A stretch of 64,000 nucleotides of DNA, taken from DATBRC01 sp036560485. GTDB taxonomy: Bacteria; Pseudomonadota; Gammaproteobacteria; Burkholderiales; Burkholderiaceae_D. The position numbers and the translations under genes are program-made. Shown here piece by piece: positions 8,516 through 18,627 of the stretch (positions within the stretch are counted from its first letter, which is position 1; each line of letters starts with the position of its first letter). The notes below the pieces were generated by a model. That model searched no databases. It saw nothing but the letters and a program-made list of their open reading frames with translations, and had not been told where the DNA came from. The stretch covers positions 53,428 to 117,427 of the forward strand of contig DATBRC010000015.1 of the NCBI GenBank assembly GCA_036560485.1. The letters are read 5' to 3'.

Positions 8516-10252
8516 ATGCTCCAGCGAAAATTGAAGTCGTCCCGTACCTCCTCCTCTGTCAAAACTACAGAAGAAGCAAATCCCGGCTTGCTGGATGCAA
8601 TCTTTGCGTCTGCCACGGAATATGCATTGATCACAACGAACAAAGCAGGAAAAATTGCGACATGGAACAAAGGAGCAGAACTTGTTTTTGGTTATTCCGC
8701 GAAAGAAATTGTAGACAAACCGATTGCTGAAATTTTTACTGCAGAAGATCGAATCAATGGCGAAGCCGAGCGCGAGCTTGCCATGGCGCGTACTGCAGGG
8801 AGAAGCAGCGACCTTCGTTGGCATCAGCGCAAAGACGGTACTTGCTTTTGGGCAGATGGTGTCATGACACCGATCAAAAATGCCGATAATGAGATCACCG
8901 GTTATCTGAAGATTCTGCGTGATGAAACCGAACGTAAATTAGCGCAGAACAAGCTCGAAGAGCTGGCCAGGATCGATATCTTGACGGGCGTGGCGAATCG
9001 CGCCTCATTCCAGGAAAGATTGGCGGAAATGTCCGCGGCGGCATTGCGCAATCACGAATTACTCATACTGCACCTGGTCGATCTGGATAATTTCAAGCAG
9101 GTTAACGATAAGTGGGGGCATCAGTGCGGTGATCGACTACTTCAACAAATGGTGCAACGTATGCGTGAAGTATCGCGCAATACGGACTTTGTCGCGAGAT
9201 TGGGTGGCGATGAATTTGTGATTCTTCAATCAGATGTGCAAGACCCGGAAAGTGGCGGCGCATTGGCGGAAAAGCTGGTTGATGCGTTATCCAGGCCCTA
9301 TCATATCGACGGTCACGAAATCATGACTGGTGTCAGCATTGGGATCGCGCTTTTTCCTCAGGATGCTGCAAATCCGGACCAGCTTTTACGAAAGGCCGAT
9401 CTTGCGCTGTACAAGGTCAAGAATGGCGGCCGCAATGGTTATCACTATTTCTCGGAGCAGCTTGATACCGATGCACATAAAAAAGGACGCGTGCTTGCGG
9501 CACTTAAAAGTGCAGTGAAGTCGCATTTGTTTTGGCTTGAGTATCAGCCGGAAATCGATGCAGCGAGTGGCAGAACAGTCGCTGTGGAAGCACTGCTGCG
9601 GTGCCGTGATCCTTTGCTGGCCAGTTACAACATTGGGGAAATCATTGGGTTGGCTACCGAGAGCGGTTTGATGCCTGAAATCGGAATATGGGTAATGGCA
9701 GAGGCGTGTGCTCAGAGTAAAAAGTGGCGGGATGCAGGCCTGCCACATATCAAGATGTGCATTAATCTTTGTCCGCGAGAGTTGCAGGCTTCGGACTTCA
9801 CCAAAAATGTCAGCGATATTCTGGAGCGCAGTAATTTATCGGCGCAAGACCTGGAAATAGAAATTACGGAGCATGAAGTGTTTGAAAGTTCGGGCCAGAG
9901 TTCGGCGACCGTAGCGCATCTGCGATCGTTAGGGATATCGGTAGCCATTGATGATTTCGGCGCCGGCTATTCGTCATTGGGGAAGTTACGCAACCTTCCA
10001 ATCGACAAACTGAAACTGGATCCATCATTTTTACGGAAAGTTCCATCCGACCCGGAAAGCTGTGCGTTCGTCAGCGCAATGATCAGCCTTGCACATACGA
10101 TGAAGCTCGGTGTGATTGCAGAGGGTGTGGAATCTGCCGAGCAAGCTGCATTCTTTGAGCGGGAACATTGCGATGCATTGCAGGGCAATTTTTTCAGCCC
10201 GCCGATGAAAGTGGGCGCGATGACTGATTGGTTGTCAAGACAACTGCATTGA
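8516..10252 (+). CDS. PAS-GGDEF-EAL c-di-GMP turnover protein
   Basis: This 578-residue cytosolic protein has a PAS domain (about 25-145) with a PAC end, then a GGDEF domain with intact ARLGGDEFVIL and an inhibitory I-site RNTD five residues before it. The C-terminal EAL domain keeps VEALLR, ITEHE, DDFGAGYSS, KLDPSF and AEGVES, so both cyclase and phosphodiesterase activities look possible. No membrane segment is seen. The ATG at 8516 is used; a TTG at 8501 adds five residues, and neither has a strong ribosome site. It is the first of three consecutive c-di-GMP genes, separated from the next by a terminator. Confidence 0.9.
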   Translation: MLQRKLKSSRTSSSVKTTEEANPGLLDAIFASATEYALITTNKAGKIATWNKGAELVFGYSAKEIVDKPIAEIFTAEDRINGEAERELAMARTAGRSSDLRWHQRKDGTCFWADGVMTPIKNADNEITGYLKILRDETERKLAQNKLEELARIDILTGVANRASFQERLAEMSAAALRNHELLILHLVDLDNFKQVNDKWGHQCGDRLLQQMVQRMREVSRNTDFVARLGGDEFVILQSDVQDPESGGALAEKLVDALSRPYHIDGHEIMTGVSIGIALFPQDAANPDQLLRKADLALYKVKNGGRNGYHYFSEQLDTDAHKKGRVLAALKSAVKSHLFWLEYQPEIDAASGRTVAVEALLRCRDPLLASYNIGEIIGLATESGLMPEIGIWVMAEACAQSKKWRDAGLPHIKMCINLCPRELQASDFTKNVSDILERSNLSAQDLEIEITEHEVFESSGQSSATVAHLRSLGISVAIDDFGAGYSSLGKLRNLPIDKLKLDPSFLRKVPSDPESCAFVSAMISLAHTMKLGVIAEGVESAEQAAFFEREHCDALQGNFFSPPMKVGAMTDWLSRQLH

Positions 10253-10390
10253 TAGTATGGTGGTTCTACAAGTCGGCCATTTTTTTGCGCGATGCTTGTT
10301 GGCCGATAAACAAGTCATCGCACGTCAAAGAAAAATAGCCGCGCGGTATAACAAATAATCAACATTGATTGCGTACTCATCAGAGAAATG

Positions 10391-10434
10391 CAAAAACCCG
10401 TGTCAGGTTGATATTGATGCGGGTTTTTGTTTTT
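10391..10434 (+). terminator. rho-independent terminator
   Basis: CAAAAACCCG / CGGGTTTTTG stem followed by a T-rich run, 140 bases after the PAS-GGDEF-EAL stop. It isolates that gene from the next GGDEF gene. The rest of the 337-base gap (10253-10589) shows only a weak TCGGCCA/TGGCCGA hairpin and a presumed promoter. Confidence 0.75.
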
Positions 10435-10589
10435 AAAGGCAATTGCACTTCACTTGTCTGATAAGGTTAAAAAGGGTTAAAAGACAACGCATTGGCATCC
10501 CATCAATGCGATAGGAAGCAATGTGCATTTAACACACGCGATGCTCGATTTTATTGCTCACAATACATATTCTTATTACTATAGTTGTC

Positions 10590-11594
10590 ATGACCGAGCA
10601 AATAGAGCAACGTGTATCACCTGCGACCCTCAGTGACGATGAGAAGGAGCAGACTTTTGCTTTCAGTTTACTCAAACACTTGGTAGTGCCGACATTTGTG
10701 CTGGATGCACAATCCAAAGTCATTATCTGGAATCTTGCTTGCGAACGGTTGACCGGTATTTCTGCTGACGAAGTGATCGGCACTTCCGATCACTGGAAAG
10801 CGTTCTATGAGACACCGCGGCCATGTCTTGCCGATTTTATTGTTCAAGGCAAGGCCCAGGATGATCATCAACTTTATTTGCAATATGCCGAGATCGTTGC
10901 AGCAAACAACGGCTTGTATGCAGAGAATTGGTGTGTGATGCCGAAAGTCGGCACGCAACTCTATCTTGCGATTGATGCGAATCCCATCTATGACAAAGCA
11001 GGCAATTTGCTGGCAGTAATCGAAACACTGCGAGACATGACAGCGCAAAAAGAAGCGCAGCATGCACTGGAGCTGCTCGCCACGCAAGATGCTGTGACTG
11101 GCATTGCCAATCGACGCCGCTTTGATGAGCTATTGCAGTTGGAGTGGGGCCGTGCCATGCGCGATGCCAAGGTGCTGACTCTGCTGATGGTCGATGTAGA
11201 TCATTTTAAAATCTATAACGACACATATGGACATCAAGCCGGTGACGCATGCCTGAAGGGCATTGCCACAACAATGGCGGATTGTATTCAACGTACTGTC
11301 GATGTGGTCGCACGATATGGCGGGGAAGAATTTGCCGTGATACTTCCCAATGCGCCGAGTAGTGGCGCAATTGTTGTGGCAGAGCGTATCCGCTCTGCAA
11401 TTGAACGCCTGGATTTATCCGAGTTTATCGCGCAAAGCAGTAATGTAACGATCAGCATCGGTGTCGCAACTATGACGCCATTACAACCGGGTGGCTTCAC
11501 CCAATTGATTGCCGCAGCTGATGCAGCACTTTATCAAGCCAAGCGCGCAGGGCGCAATCGCGTGGTGGCAGTTGATCTCGATGCAGGAAATTAA
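10590..11594 (+). CDS. PAS-GGDEF diguanylate cyclase
   Basis: This protein of about 334 residues has an N-terminal PAS/PAC sensor (about 25-165; FVLDAQSKVIIWNLACERLT at its start, ETLRDMTAQKEA at its end). A C-terminal GGDEF domain has the active motif YGGEEFAVILP and an I-site RTVD five residues upstream. It makes c-di-GMP from GTP, with feedback inhibition expected. The ATG at 10590 is preferred over a TTG 36 bases upstream, which would add a hydrophobic stub absent from soluble relatives. There is no EAL domain, unlike its two neighbours. The PAS ligand is unknown. Confidence 0.88.
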   Translation: MTEQIEQRVSPATLSDDEKEQTFAFSLLKHLVVPTFVLDAQSKVIIWNLACERLTGISADEVIGTSDHWKAFYETPRPCLADFIVQGKAQDDHQLYLQYAEIVAANNGLYAENWCVMPKVGTQLYLAIDANPIYDKAGNLLAVIETLRDMTAQKEAQHALELLATQDAVTGIANRRRFDELLQLEWGRAMRDAKVLTLLMVDVDHFKIYNDTYGHQAGDACLKGIATTMADCIQRTVDVVARYGGEEFAVILPNAPSSGAIVVAERIRSAIERLDLSEFIAQSSNVTISIGVATMTPLQPGGFTQLIAAADAALYQAKRAGRNRVVAVDLDAGN

Positions 11595-11741
11595 ACATCG
11601 TTCTAGCGCATTACCAAATGCATCCGAATACTGCAACAATGCGACCACGGTTTTATTAACGCATTCCTTGGTATCGGCGTGTCTGCCGCATCATCTTGGT
11701 ATTACGCTATTTCTTTACGAATCATCCACTCTCGTATCCTC

Positions 11742-14102
11742 ATGGAAAAAACTATGAATCAAAGGAAAACGGCAGGAGAACAAAGCGGTATAGACCGCAC
11801 GCGTGCCGCATTGAAGCTTGCTGCTTCGTATTTCGTCATTGCCTGTCTTTGGATATTATTTTCCGATAAAGCAGTGATAGCGCTGGTGTCGAATCCGTCT
11901 ACGATTATATTGATCAGCATCATCAAGGGATGGCTGTTTGTCGCTGTAACAGCACTTTTCCTCTTTGTTTTGATACGTCGTTTGCTTAACCGGGTTTTTA
12001 TTGAATCAAGCAATGCGTTGGAGGCACACGCGGATAAATCACGCACGCAAAACTTTCTCGACAATATTGCGGACAGTTCACCGGACGCCATTTATGCCAA
12101 AGACCTGAACGGGCATTATTTGTTTATTAATCGGGAAACGACACGCATAACGGGAAAAACGCTCGATCAGGTCTTGGGCTGCGATGATACCGTTTTTTTT
12201 CCGCAGCAACAGGCAGCGGAAATTCGCGCCAACGACCTTCTTGTACTCGAAGAGAAGCTAATGAACAGCTATGAGATGGTGCTCTCGACTTTGGATGGTG
12301 AACGCACTTATTTGACCACCAAGGGCCCTTTATGCGATGAGGCTGGACAAGTTATCGGCTTGTTTGGTATTTCTCGCGACATTACCGAGCGCAAGTCTAA
12401 AGAAGAGGCATTGAAGAAAAGTGAAGAAAAATTCTCGAAGGCTTTCCAGGCCAGTTCAGTAGCAATTACGATTGTATCCATGGATGAGGGCAGATACATT
12501 GACGTAAATGACGCTTTTCTTGAAACAAGCGGTTTTCAAAAACATGAAGTCATTGGCCACACGTCAATTGAATTAAAGGTTTGGGTCAACCCTGGAGACA
12601 GGCAAAAATATATAGATGAGCTAACCAAAAATGGCTCCCTAAGAAATTTCGAGACCAGATCGCGCATGAAAAACGGAGAGATACGGTTGTTTTTGGTGTC
12701 TTCCGAATTTATTGAATTGCAAAATAAAACCTGCTCGCTCAACTTTATTCTCGACATCACGGAACGCAAGCAAGCAGAAGAAGCAATTCGGAACCTTGCT
12801 TATTTTGATGCACTGACCAAACTACCTAATCGCCGTCTGTTGATGGACCGGCTGGGTCACGCTTTGAGTGCGAGTAACCGCAGTCAGGAATTTGGTGCGC
12901 TGATGATCCTGGATCTCGACAACTTCAAAGCGCTGAATGACACCAAGGGACATGATGTCGGCGATCGTCTATTGGTTGAAGTCGCTCAGCGCATCATTGC
13001 CAGCGTGCGGCAGGAAGATAGCGTGTCACGCCTGGGCGGTGACGAATACGTGGTGATGATCGAAGGACTTGGCGCGGATGAGACGACCGCAGCAAGCCAG
13101 GCCGAGATGGTTGCAGGAAAAATCAAGGCGGCGCTTAGCCAACCTTACATACTTTCCAATGGAGGGCAAGCGCACTACAGCAGCTCCAGCATTGGCGTCA
13201 CGCTTTTCAGGGGCAGTGAACTATCGATAGACGTGTTGCTCAAGCAAGCAGATATGGCCCTCTATCAAGCGAAAGGGGCTGGGCGAAATGCAGTGCGCTT
13301 TTTCAATCCCACCATGCAGGCAGCGATCGAGTCGCGCGCCCAGATGGAGGCCGCGTTACGCAACGGTCTGCAGAAAGACGAATTCCAGCTTTTTTATCAG
13401 CCGCAGATTGATCAGCATGGCAACGTGACTGGCGCGGAAGCACTGCTGCGATGGTTGCCGCCCAACCAGGTTGCGATTCCTCCTGTTCAATTTATTCCGC
13501 TGGCTGAAGACACTGGTCTCATCATTCCGTTGGGATTGTGGGTATTGCAAACAGCCTGTGCCCAGCTTCATGCCTGGTCTGCAAATTCCGCAACGAGCAA
13601 CTTGAAAATTTCGATTAACGTCAGCGCGCGCCAATTCCGTCAGGCAGATTTTGTGGAACAGATTTTTGATACCTTGAAGCAGACCGGCGTCAACCCGAAT
13701 CTGTTGAGACTGGAATTGACCGAAAGCCTGGTATTGGAAAATGTGGAAGACGTCATTATCCGGATGGAGCAAATCAAGGCGTTTGGCGTCACGTTCTCGC
13801 TGGACGACTTCGGCACAGGGTTTTCTTCACTGTCATATCTGAAGCGATTGCCGCTGGATGAAGTGAAGATCGACCAATCGTTCGTCCGCGATATCACCAC
13901 CGACCCCAGCGACGCAGCCATCGTGCGCGCCATCATCGCGATGAGTCGATCATTGGGTATTCATGTGATCGCGGAAGGAGTGGAGACGGACGAACAGCTA
14001 CACTTCTTGAAAGAAAACGGATGTGCGAACTTCCAGGGATATTTGTTTAGCAAGCCGATGCCGATTGGAGAGTGGCAAAACATCAGTTTTAATAAGGGCT
14101 GA
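11742..14102 (+). CDS. membrane PAS-PAS-GGDEF-EAL protein
   Basis: This protein of about 786 residues has two transmembrane segments near the N-terminus (AALKLAASYFVIACLWILFS and a following ILISIIKGWLFVAVTALFLF stretch), so the sensor is anchored in the inner membrane. Two cytosolic PAS/PAC modules follow (about 85-215 and 220-340), then GGDEF (SRLGGDEYVVMI, I-site RQED) and EAL (AEALLRW, ELTESL, DDFGTGFSS, KIDQSF, AEGVET, FQGYLFSKP). All key residues are present. The start is uncertain: 11742 or 11754, with no strong ribosome site. It ends at a convergent hairpin shared with parC. Confidence 0.88.
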   Translation: MEKTMNQRKTAGEQSGIDRTRAALKLAASYFVIACLWILFSDKAVIALVSNPSTIILISIIKGWLFVAVTALFLFVLIRRLLNRVFIESSNALEAHADKSRTQNFLDNIADSSPDAIYAKDLNGHYLFINRETTRITGKTLDQVLGCDDTVFFPQQQAAEIRANDLLVLEEKLMNSYEMVLSTLDGERTYLTTKGPLCDEAGQVIGLFGISRDITERKSKEEALKKSEEKFSKAFQASSVAITIVSMDEGRYIDVNDAFLETSGFQKHEVIGHTSIELKVWVNPGDRQKYIDELTKNGSLRNFETRSRMKNGEIRLFLVSSEFIELQNKTCSLNFILDITERKQAEEAIRNLAYFDALTKLPNRRLLMDRLGHALSASNRSQEFGALMILDLDNFKALNDTKGHDVGDRLLVEVAQRIIASVRQEDSVSRLGGDEYVVMIEGLGADETTAASQAEMVAGKIKAALSQPYILSNGGQAHYSSSSIGVTLFRGSELSIDVLLKQADMALYQAKGAGRNAVRFFNPTMQAAIESRAQMEAALRNGLQKDEFQLFYQPQIDQHGNVTGAEALLRWLPPNQVAIPPVQFIPLAEDTGLIIPLGLWVLQTACAQLHAWSANSATSNLKISINVSARQFRQADFVEQIFDTLKQTGVNPNLLRLELTESLVLENVEDVIIRMEQIKAFGVTFSLDDFGTGFSSLSYLKRLPLDEVKIDQSFVRDITTDPSDAAIVRAIIAMSRSLGIHVIAEGVETDEQLHFLKENGCANFQGYLFSKPMPIGEWQNISFNKG

Positions 14103-14115
14103 TTCGCTTTGTCAA

Positions 14116-14150
14116 ATGAAGGTTAGACACTATATAAGTCTAACCTTCAT
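14116..14150. terminator. convergent hairpin between the GGDEF-EAL gene and parC
   Basis: A 13-bp perfect stem (ATGAAGGTTAGAC and its complement) with a 9-base loop lies between converging stops. U-runs are weak, so it may act with Rho or only protect 3' ends. Confidence 0.5.
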
Positions 14151-14172
14151 CGAGATTCCGATATTAATCCAT

Positions 14173-16488
14173 TTATTTATTCGCCATCAACCCACTCGGC
14201 TTAATCTTCGCTTCCAACGCTTTCCCTTTACGCGCACGCTTGCCGATATGATTTGTCAGGCTTGATGCAGACAACGTTATCTCTTGCGCTTTGCCGCCAC
14301 GCCCGATGCCGGACACGATGACACCGCGCTGACTGATCGGTTGAGCCGCAAGCAGCTTTTCTCCCTTGTCCAACTCCATCAGGATCACACCACGTCCGCC
14401 GCCGGACAAGGCTTTAATCTCATCCAGGCCGAACACCAGCAAGCGGCCTTTTTCCGACAGGCAGGCAATCGCACTCGCGTCGCTGCCGACGATGCGCGGC
14501 ATGACAGGCTCATCGCCGTCATCCAATGTCATGAATGCTTTACCACCTTTGGTGCGGCTGACCATGTCGGCTGCATTGGCGGTGAAGCCATAGCCTGCGG
14601 TAGACGCGAGCAGCAGCGTGGTATCGGCAATGCCGACGAAGTAATGTACCAGGTGGGAACCGCTGGCGAGATCGATCAACGTCGTAATCGGTACACCATC
14701 GCCACGCGCACCGGGCAGCGCTGCAACCGGCACCGAGTAGATGCGGCCGTTGGAACCGAACGCGAGTACATTGTCGACAGTGCGGCATTCATATGCACCA
14801 TACATGCCATCGCCTGCCTTGAACGTGAATTGTGCAGCATCGTGGCCGTGCCCGGTACGTGCGCGCACCCAGCCTTTTTCCGAGATCACGACGGTCACAG
14901 GCTCATCGATGACCTTCTGTTCGACCACGGCTTTCTCTGCAGCTTCAATCAGCGTGCGGCGCGCGTCACCGAACTGCTTTCCATCCGTTTCGATTTCCTT
15001 GATGACCAGTTTCTTCATCGAAGCAGGGTTGTCGAGCAAATCTTGCAGTGTGCTCTTTTCATTGCGTAATTCCGCCAACTCTTGCTGGATCTTGATTGCT
15101 TCCAGACGCGCCAATTGGCGCAAGCGGATTTCAAGAATGTCTTCCGCCTGACGGTCCGATAATTTGAACGCATGAATCAACGCAGGTTTCGGCTCATCCG
15201 ATTCGCGAATGATCTTGATCACTTTGTCGATGTTGAGCAGCACTGCCTCACGACCTTCAAGGATATGGATACGGTCATCGACTTTTTGCAACCTGAATTG
15301 CGTACGGCGCGTAATGGTCGCGAAGCGGAACTCGATCCACTCGCGCAGGATATCGCCCAATCTTTTTTGGCGCGGACGGCCATCGCCGCCGATCATCACC
15401 AGGTTGATCGAGGCGCTGGTTTCCAGCGACGTATTCGCCAGCAGCATGTTGGCAAATTCGGTTTGATCCAGGTTCTTCGATTTCGGTTCGAACACCAAAC
15501 GCACCGGCGCATCGCGGCCCGATTCGTCGCGCACGGTATCGAGCGCAGCCAGCATCACCTGTTTCATTGCGACCTGATCGGGCGACAGCGCTTTTTTGCC
15601 GAGCTTGATTTTGGGATTGGTCAGCTCTTCGATTTCTTCCAGCACTTTTTGCGATGATGTGCCTGGCGGCAGTTCTGTGATCACCACTTGCCACTGGCCG
15701 CGCGCCATGTCTTCAATCTTCCAGCGTGCCCGCACTTTCAATGTGCCGCGGCCGCTTTCGTACATTTCCGAAATCGCTGTGGACGAGGTAATGATTTGGC
15801 CGCCACCGGGGAAGTCGGGGCCGGGAATAAATCCCATCAATTCACGATGCGACAATTTTGGATTGCGAATCAATGCAACTGCTGCTTTGGCGACTTCATG
15901 CAAATTATGCGAAGGGATTTCGGTCGCCAAACCAACTGCAATACCGGATGCACCATTGAGCAATACGAATGGCAAACGTGCCGGCAGCAGCTTCGGTTCT
16001 TCCGTCGATCCATCGTAGTTCGGCTGGAAATCGACGGTGCCCATATCGATTTCATCGAGCAGCAATTTCGATATTGGTGTCAGACGTGCTTCGGTATAAC
16101 GCATCGCCGCAGCACCATCGCCATCGCGCGAGCCGAAGTTGCCTTGACCATCGATCAACGGATAACGCAACGAGAAGTCCTGTGCCATGCGTACCAGCGC
16201 GTCGTACACCGATTGGTCACCGTGCGGATGCAGTTTGCCGAGTACATCACCGACTACTGCAGCAGACTTGCGCGGTTTGGCAGTCGCATTCAAACCTAGC
16301 TCATTCATCGCATACAGGATGCGGCGCTGCACGGGTTTCTGCCCGTCGCAGACATCGGGCAATGCGCGGCCTTTGACGACCGAGATTGCATAATCGAGGT
16401 AGGCGCGCTCGGCAAAGGTGGCGAGGGTCAGCGATTCACCGCCGTCGGATGGCGGTGGGGTATCAAATAGATTGGCTTGTTCGGTCAT
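14173..16488 (-). CDS. parC: DNA topoisomerase IV subunit A
   Basis: This 771-residue breakage-rejoining subunit decatenates daughter chromosomes together with ParE. The catalytic tyrosine is Tyr131 in RYTEARLTPIS. The quinolone-resistance region is intact around 75-95 (AAVVGDVLGKLHPHGDQSVY). The N-terminal winged-helix/tower region is complete and a C-terminal beta-pinwheel follows from about 490. The length and the pairing with parE just upstream distinguish it from GyrA. It lies 150 bases downstream of parE on the same strand; the gap carries a palindromic repeat. The ATG at 16488 follows no strong ribosome site, but the N-terminus aligns with family expectations. Confidence 0.93.
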   Translation of the reverse strand: MTEQANLFDTPPPSDGGESLTLATFAERAYLDYAISVVKGRALPDVCDGQKPVQRRILYAMNELGLNATAKPRKSAAVVGDVLGKLHPHGDQSVYDALVRMAQDFSLRYPLIDGQGNFGSRDGDGAAAMRYTEARLTPISKLLLDEIDMGTVDFQPNYDGSTEEPKLLPARLPFVLLNGASGIAVGLATEIPSHNLHEVAKAAVALIRNPKLSHRELMGFIPGPDFPGGGQIITSSTAISEMYESGRGTLKVRARWKIEDMARGQWQVVITELPPGTSSQKVLEEIEELTNPKIKLGKKALSPDQVAMKQVMLAALDTVRDESGRDAPVRLVFEPKSKNLDQTEFANMLLANTSLETSASINLVMIGGDGRPRQKRLGDILREWIEFRFATITRRTQFRLQKVDDRIHILEGREAVLLNIDKVIKIIRESDEPKPALIHAFKLSDRQAEDILEIRLRQLARLEAIKIQQELAELRNEKSTLQDLLDNPASMKKLVIKEIETDGKQFGDARRTLIEAAEKAVVEQKVIDEPVTVVISEKGWVRARTGHGHDAAQFTFKAGDGMYGAYECRTVDNVLAFGSNGRIYSVPVAALPGARGDGVPITTLIDLASGSHLVHYFVGIADTTLLLASTAGYGFTANAADMVSRTKGGKAFMTLDDGDEPVMPRIVGSDASAIACLSEKGRLLVFGLDEIKALSGGGRGVILMELDKGEKLLAAQPISQRGVIVSGIGRGGKAQEITLSASSLTNHIGKRARKGKALEAKIKPSGLMANK

Positions 16489-16534
16489 GGTGGTTCAATT
16501 CGTTATTCAGTATGCACATTAATGCTAAAAATTT

Positions 16535-16616
16535 CGTCGTTCCCGCGCAGGCGGGAATCCATAAGGCATCTGATACATCGCACGCACTATGGATTCCCGC
16601 CTGCGCGGGAACGACG
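16535..16616. repeat. palindromic repeat, family A, between parE and parC
   Basis: Two 29-base arms (16535-16563 and 16588-16616) are perfect inverted copies. Each contains the smaller palindrome TTCCCGCGCAGGCGGGAA. The same unit recurs at 39711-39792 and 45377-45459. The core resembles the neisserial dRS3 pattern ATTCCC-N8-GGGAAT, a comparison made from memory. Confidence 0.85.
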
Positions 16617-16638
16617 GAGATTTGTTTGAAGCATGACA

Positions 16639-18627
16639 TCAAATATCAGCCTCAGCTTCATTCCCATGCTCCTCAAGCCATGTACGCCGTGCAGCCGCTT
16701 CACCTTTACCCATCAACATATTGAAGCGATTCTCCGACGCCTTCAGATCGAAGTCGCCGAGCGACACCGGCAGCAAGCGACGCGTATCAGGATTCATCGT
16801 GGTTTCCCACAACTGCTCCGCATTCATTTCGCCCAAACCTTTAAAGCGCGAGATCGACCATGCACCGTCTTTCACGCCATCCTTGCGCAGCTTGTCTTCG
16901 ATCGCTTCCAGTTCACCCTGATCCAGCGCATAAATCTTTTGCGCCGGTTTCTTCCCGCGTGCCGGTGCATCGACGCGGAACAGTGGAGGGCGTGCAATAC
17001 AGATATGGCCGCGATCGATCAGTTGCGGGAAATGCTTGAAGAACAAGGTCAACAGCAATACTTGAATATGCGATCCATCGACGTCCGCATCGGACAGGAT
17101 GCAGATTCTGCCGTAGCGCAGACCACTGAGATCCGGCGTGTCGTTCTTCCCATGCGGATCCACGCCGATCGCCACCGCGATATCGTGGATTTCATTATTG
17201 GCAAACAAACGGTCGCGTTCGGTTTCCCATGAATTGAGCACCTTGCCGCGCAACGGCAGAATCGCCTGGAATTCCTTGTCGCGTCCCATTTTGGCGGAGC
17301 CGCCGGCGGAATCGCCCTCGACTAAAAACAATTCATTGCGTGTCGTGTCGCTCGATTCGCAGTCTGTCAATTTTCCTGGCAACACGGCGACGCCGGACGA
17401 TTTTTTCTTCTCGACTTTTTGTGCCGAACGCAAACGCGATTGCGCTTGCTTGATGACGAGGTCAGCCAGCTTTTTGCCGTAATCGACGTGCTGGTTGAGC
17501 CATAGTTCCAATGCCGGTCTGGTGTACGTTGCGACCAGGCGCACTGCATCGCGCGAGTTCAAGCGTTCCTTGATTTGCCCCTGGAATTGCGGGTCGAGTA
17601 CTTTGGCCGACAACACAAAAGACACGCGTGCGAACACGTCTTCCGGCAACAGCTTCACACCTTTCGGCAACAGCGAATGCATTTCGACGAAACTCTTCAC
17701 CGCGCCGAACAAACCTTCGCGCAAGCCCGATTCATGCGTGCCGCCAGCCGAGGTCGGGATCAGGTTAACGTACGACTCACGTACCACATTGCCTTCTTCG
17801 GTCCACGCGACAACCCATGCTGCGCCTTCACCTTCCGCAAAACCTTCCGCGTCAGCAGTCGCATACTGTTCGCCTTCAAACAACGGGATCAATGGATCGG
17901 TATTCGACGTTTGCGCCAATGATTCGATCAGATAACCGCGCAAACCTTGCTCGTAACGCCAGGTTTGCACTTCGCCATTCTTTGCATTGGTCAGCGTGAC
18001 TTGCACACCGGGCAGCAGCACGGCCTTGGAGCGCAACAAGCGTTGCAATTCCGCTTGCGGTATCACGCCGGAGTCGAAGTATTTCGGATTCGGCCACACG
18101 GTGACGCGCGTGCCTGATTTCTTTTCTTCTTTGGCTAGCGAGCGCGATTTCAATTTTTCGATGACATCGCCATTCGAGAATGCAATCGTGTGCATGCCAT
18201 TTTCGCGCCACACGGTGATTTCGAGCCGCGACGACAACGCGTTGGTAACAGATACGCCGACGCCATGCAAACCACCGGAGAATGAATATGCGCCGCCGGA
18301 ACCTTTATCGAATTTGCCGCCTGCATGCAAACGCGTGAAGACGATTTCGACTGTCGGTACTTTCTCTTCCGGATGCAAGCCGACCGGAATGCCGCGGCCA
18401 TCATCTTCCACACTGACGCTGCCGTCGGTGTTGAGTGTGACATTGATATGCTTGGCGAAGCCGCCCAGCGCCTCGTCAGATGAGTTGTCGATCACTTCCT
18501 GAATGATGTGCAGCGGGTTTTCGGTGCGTGTGTACATGCCCGGACGCTGCTTGACGGGTTCCAGTCCTTTCAGGACGCGGATGGATGATTCGCTGTAATC
18601 GGATGAAGCTGTTTTTTTAGTGGCCAT
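16639..18627 (-). CDS. parE: DNA topoisomerase IV subunit B
   Basis: This 662-residue ATPase subunit belongs to the GHKL fold. The ATP site is seen at EVIDNSSDEALGG, DDGRGIP and GLHGVGVSVTNALS (about 45-130). A transducer domain follows, then the Toprim domain with LVEGDSAGGSA, LPLRGKVLN and the metal-binding DADVDGSHIQVLLL (about 435-545). The ISRFKGLGEMNAEQLWETTM element near the end is typical. It forms an A2B2 enzyme with ParC, encoded just downstream. The length of about 660 without the gyrase-B insertion supports ParE over GyrB. An AT-rich 400-base region lies upstream. Confidence 0.94.
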   Translation of the reverse strand: MATKKTASSDYSESSIRVLKGLEPVKQRPGMYTRTENPLHIIQEVIDNSSDEALGGFAKHINVTLNTDGSVSVEDDGRGIPVGLHPEEKVPTVEIVFTRLHAGGKFDKGSGGAYSFSGGLHGVGVSVTNALSSRLEITVWRENGMHTIAFSNGDVIEKLKSRSLAKEEKKSGTRVTVWPNPKYFDSGVIPQAELQRLLRSKAVLLPGVQVTLTNAKNGEVQTWRYEQGLRGYLIESLAQTSNTDPLIPLFEGEQYATADAEGFAEGEGAAWVVAWTEEGNVVRESYVNLIPTSAGGTHESGLREGLFGAVKSFVEMHSLLPKGVKLLPEDVFARVSFVLSAKVLDPQFQGQIKERLNSRDAVRLVATYTRPALELWLNQHVDYGKKLADLVIKQAQSRLRSAQKVEKKKSSGVAVLPGKLTDCESSDTTRNELFLVEGDSAGGSAKMGRDKEFQAILPLRGKVLNSWETERDRLFANNEIHDIAVAIGVDPHGKNDTPDLSGLRYGRICILSDADVDGSHIQVLLLTLFFKHFPQLIDRGHICIARPPLFRVDAPARGKKPAQKIYALDQGELEAIEDKLRKDGVKDGAWSISRFKGLGEMNAEQLWETTMNPDTRRLLPVSLGDFDLKASENRFNMLMGKGEAAARRTWLEEHGNEAEADI

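Noticed and set aside
10270..10325. Second hairpin after the first GGDEF-EAL gene
   Set aside because: Only a 7-bp stem with a long loop; the better terminator is at 10391.
14284..16376. Several plus-strand ORFs opposite parC
   Set aside because: parC is unambiguous on the minus strand; the ORFs arise from its biased codons and lack ribosome sites.
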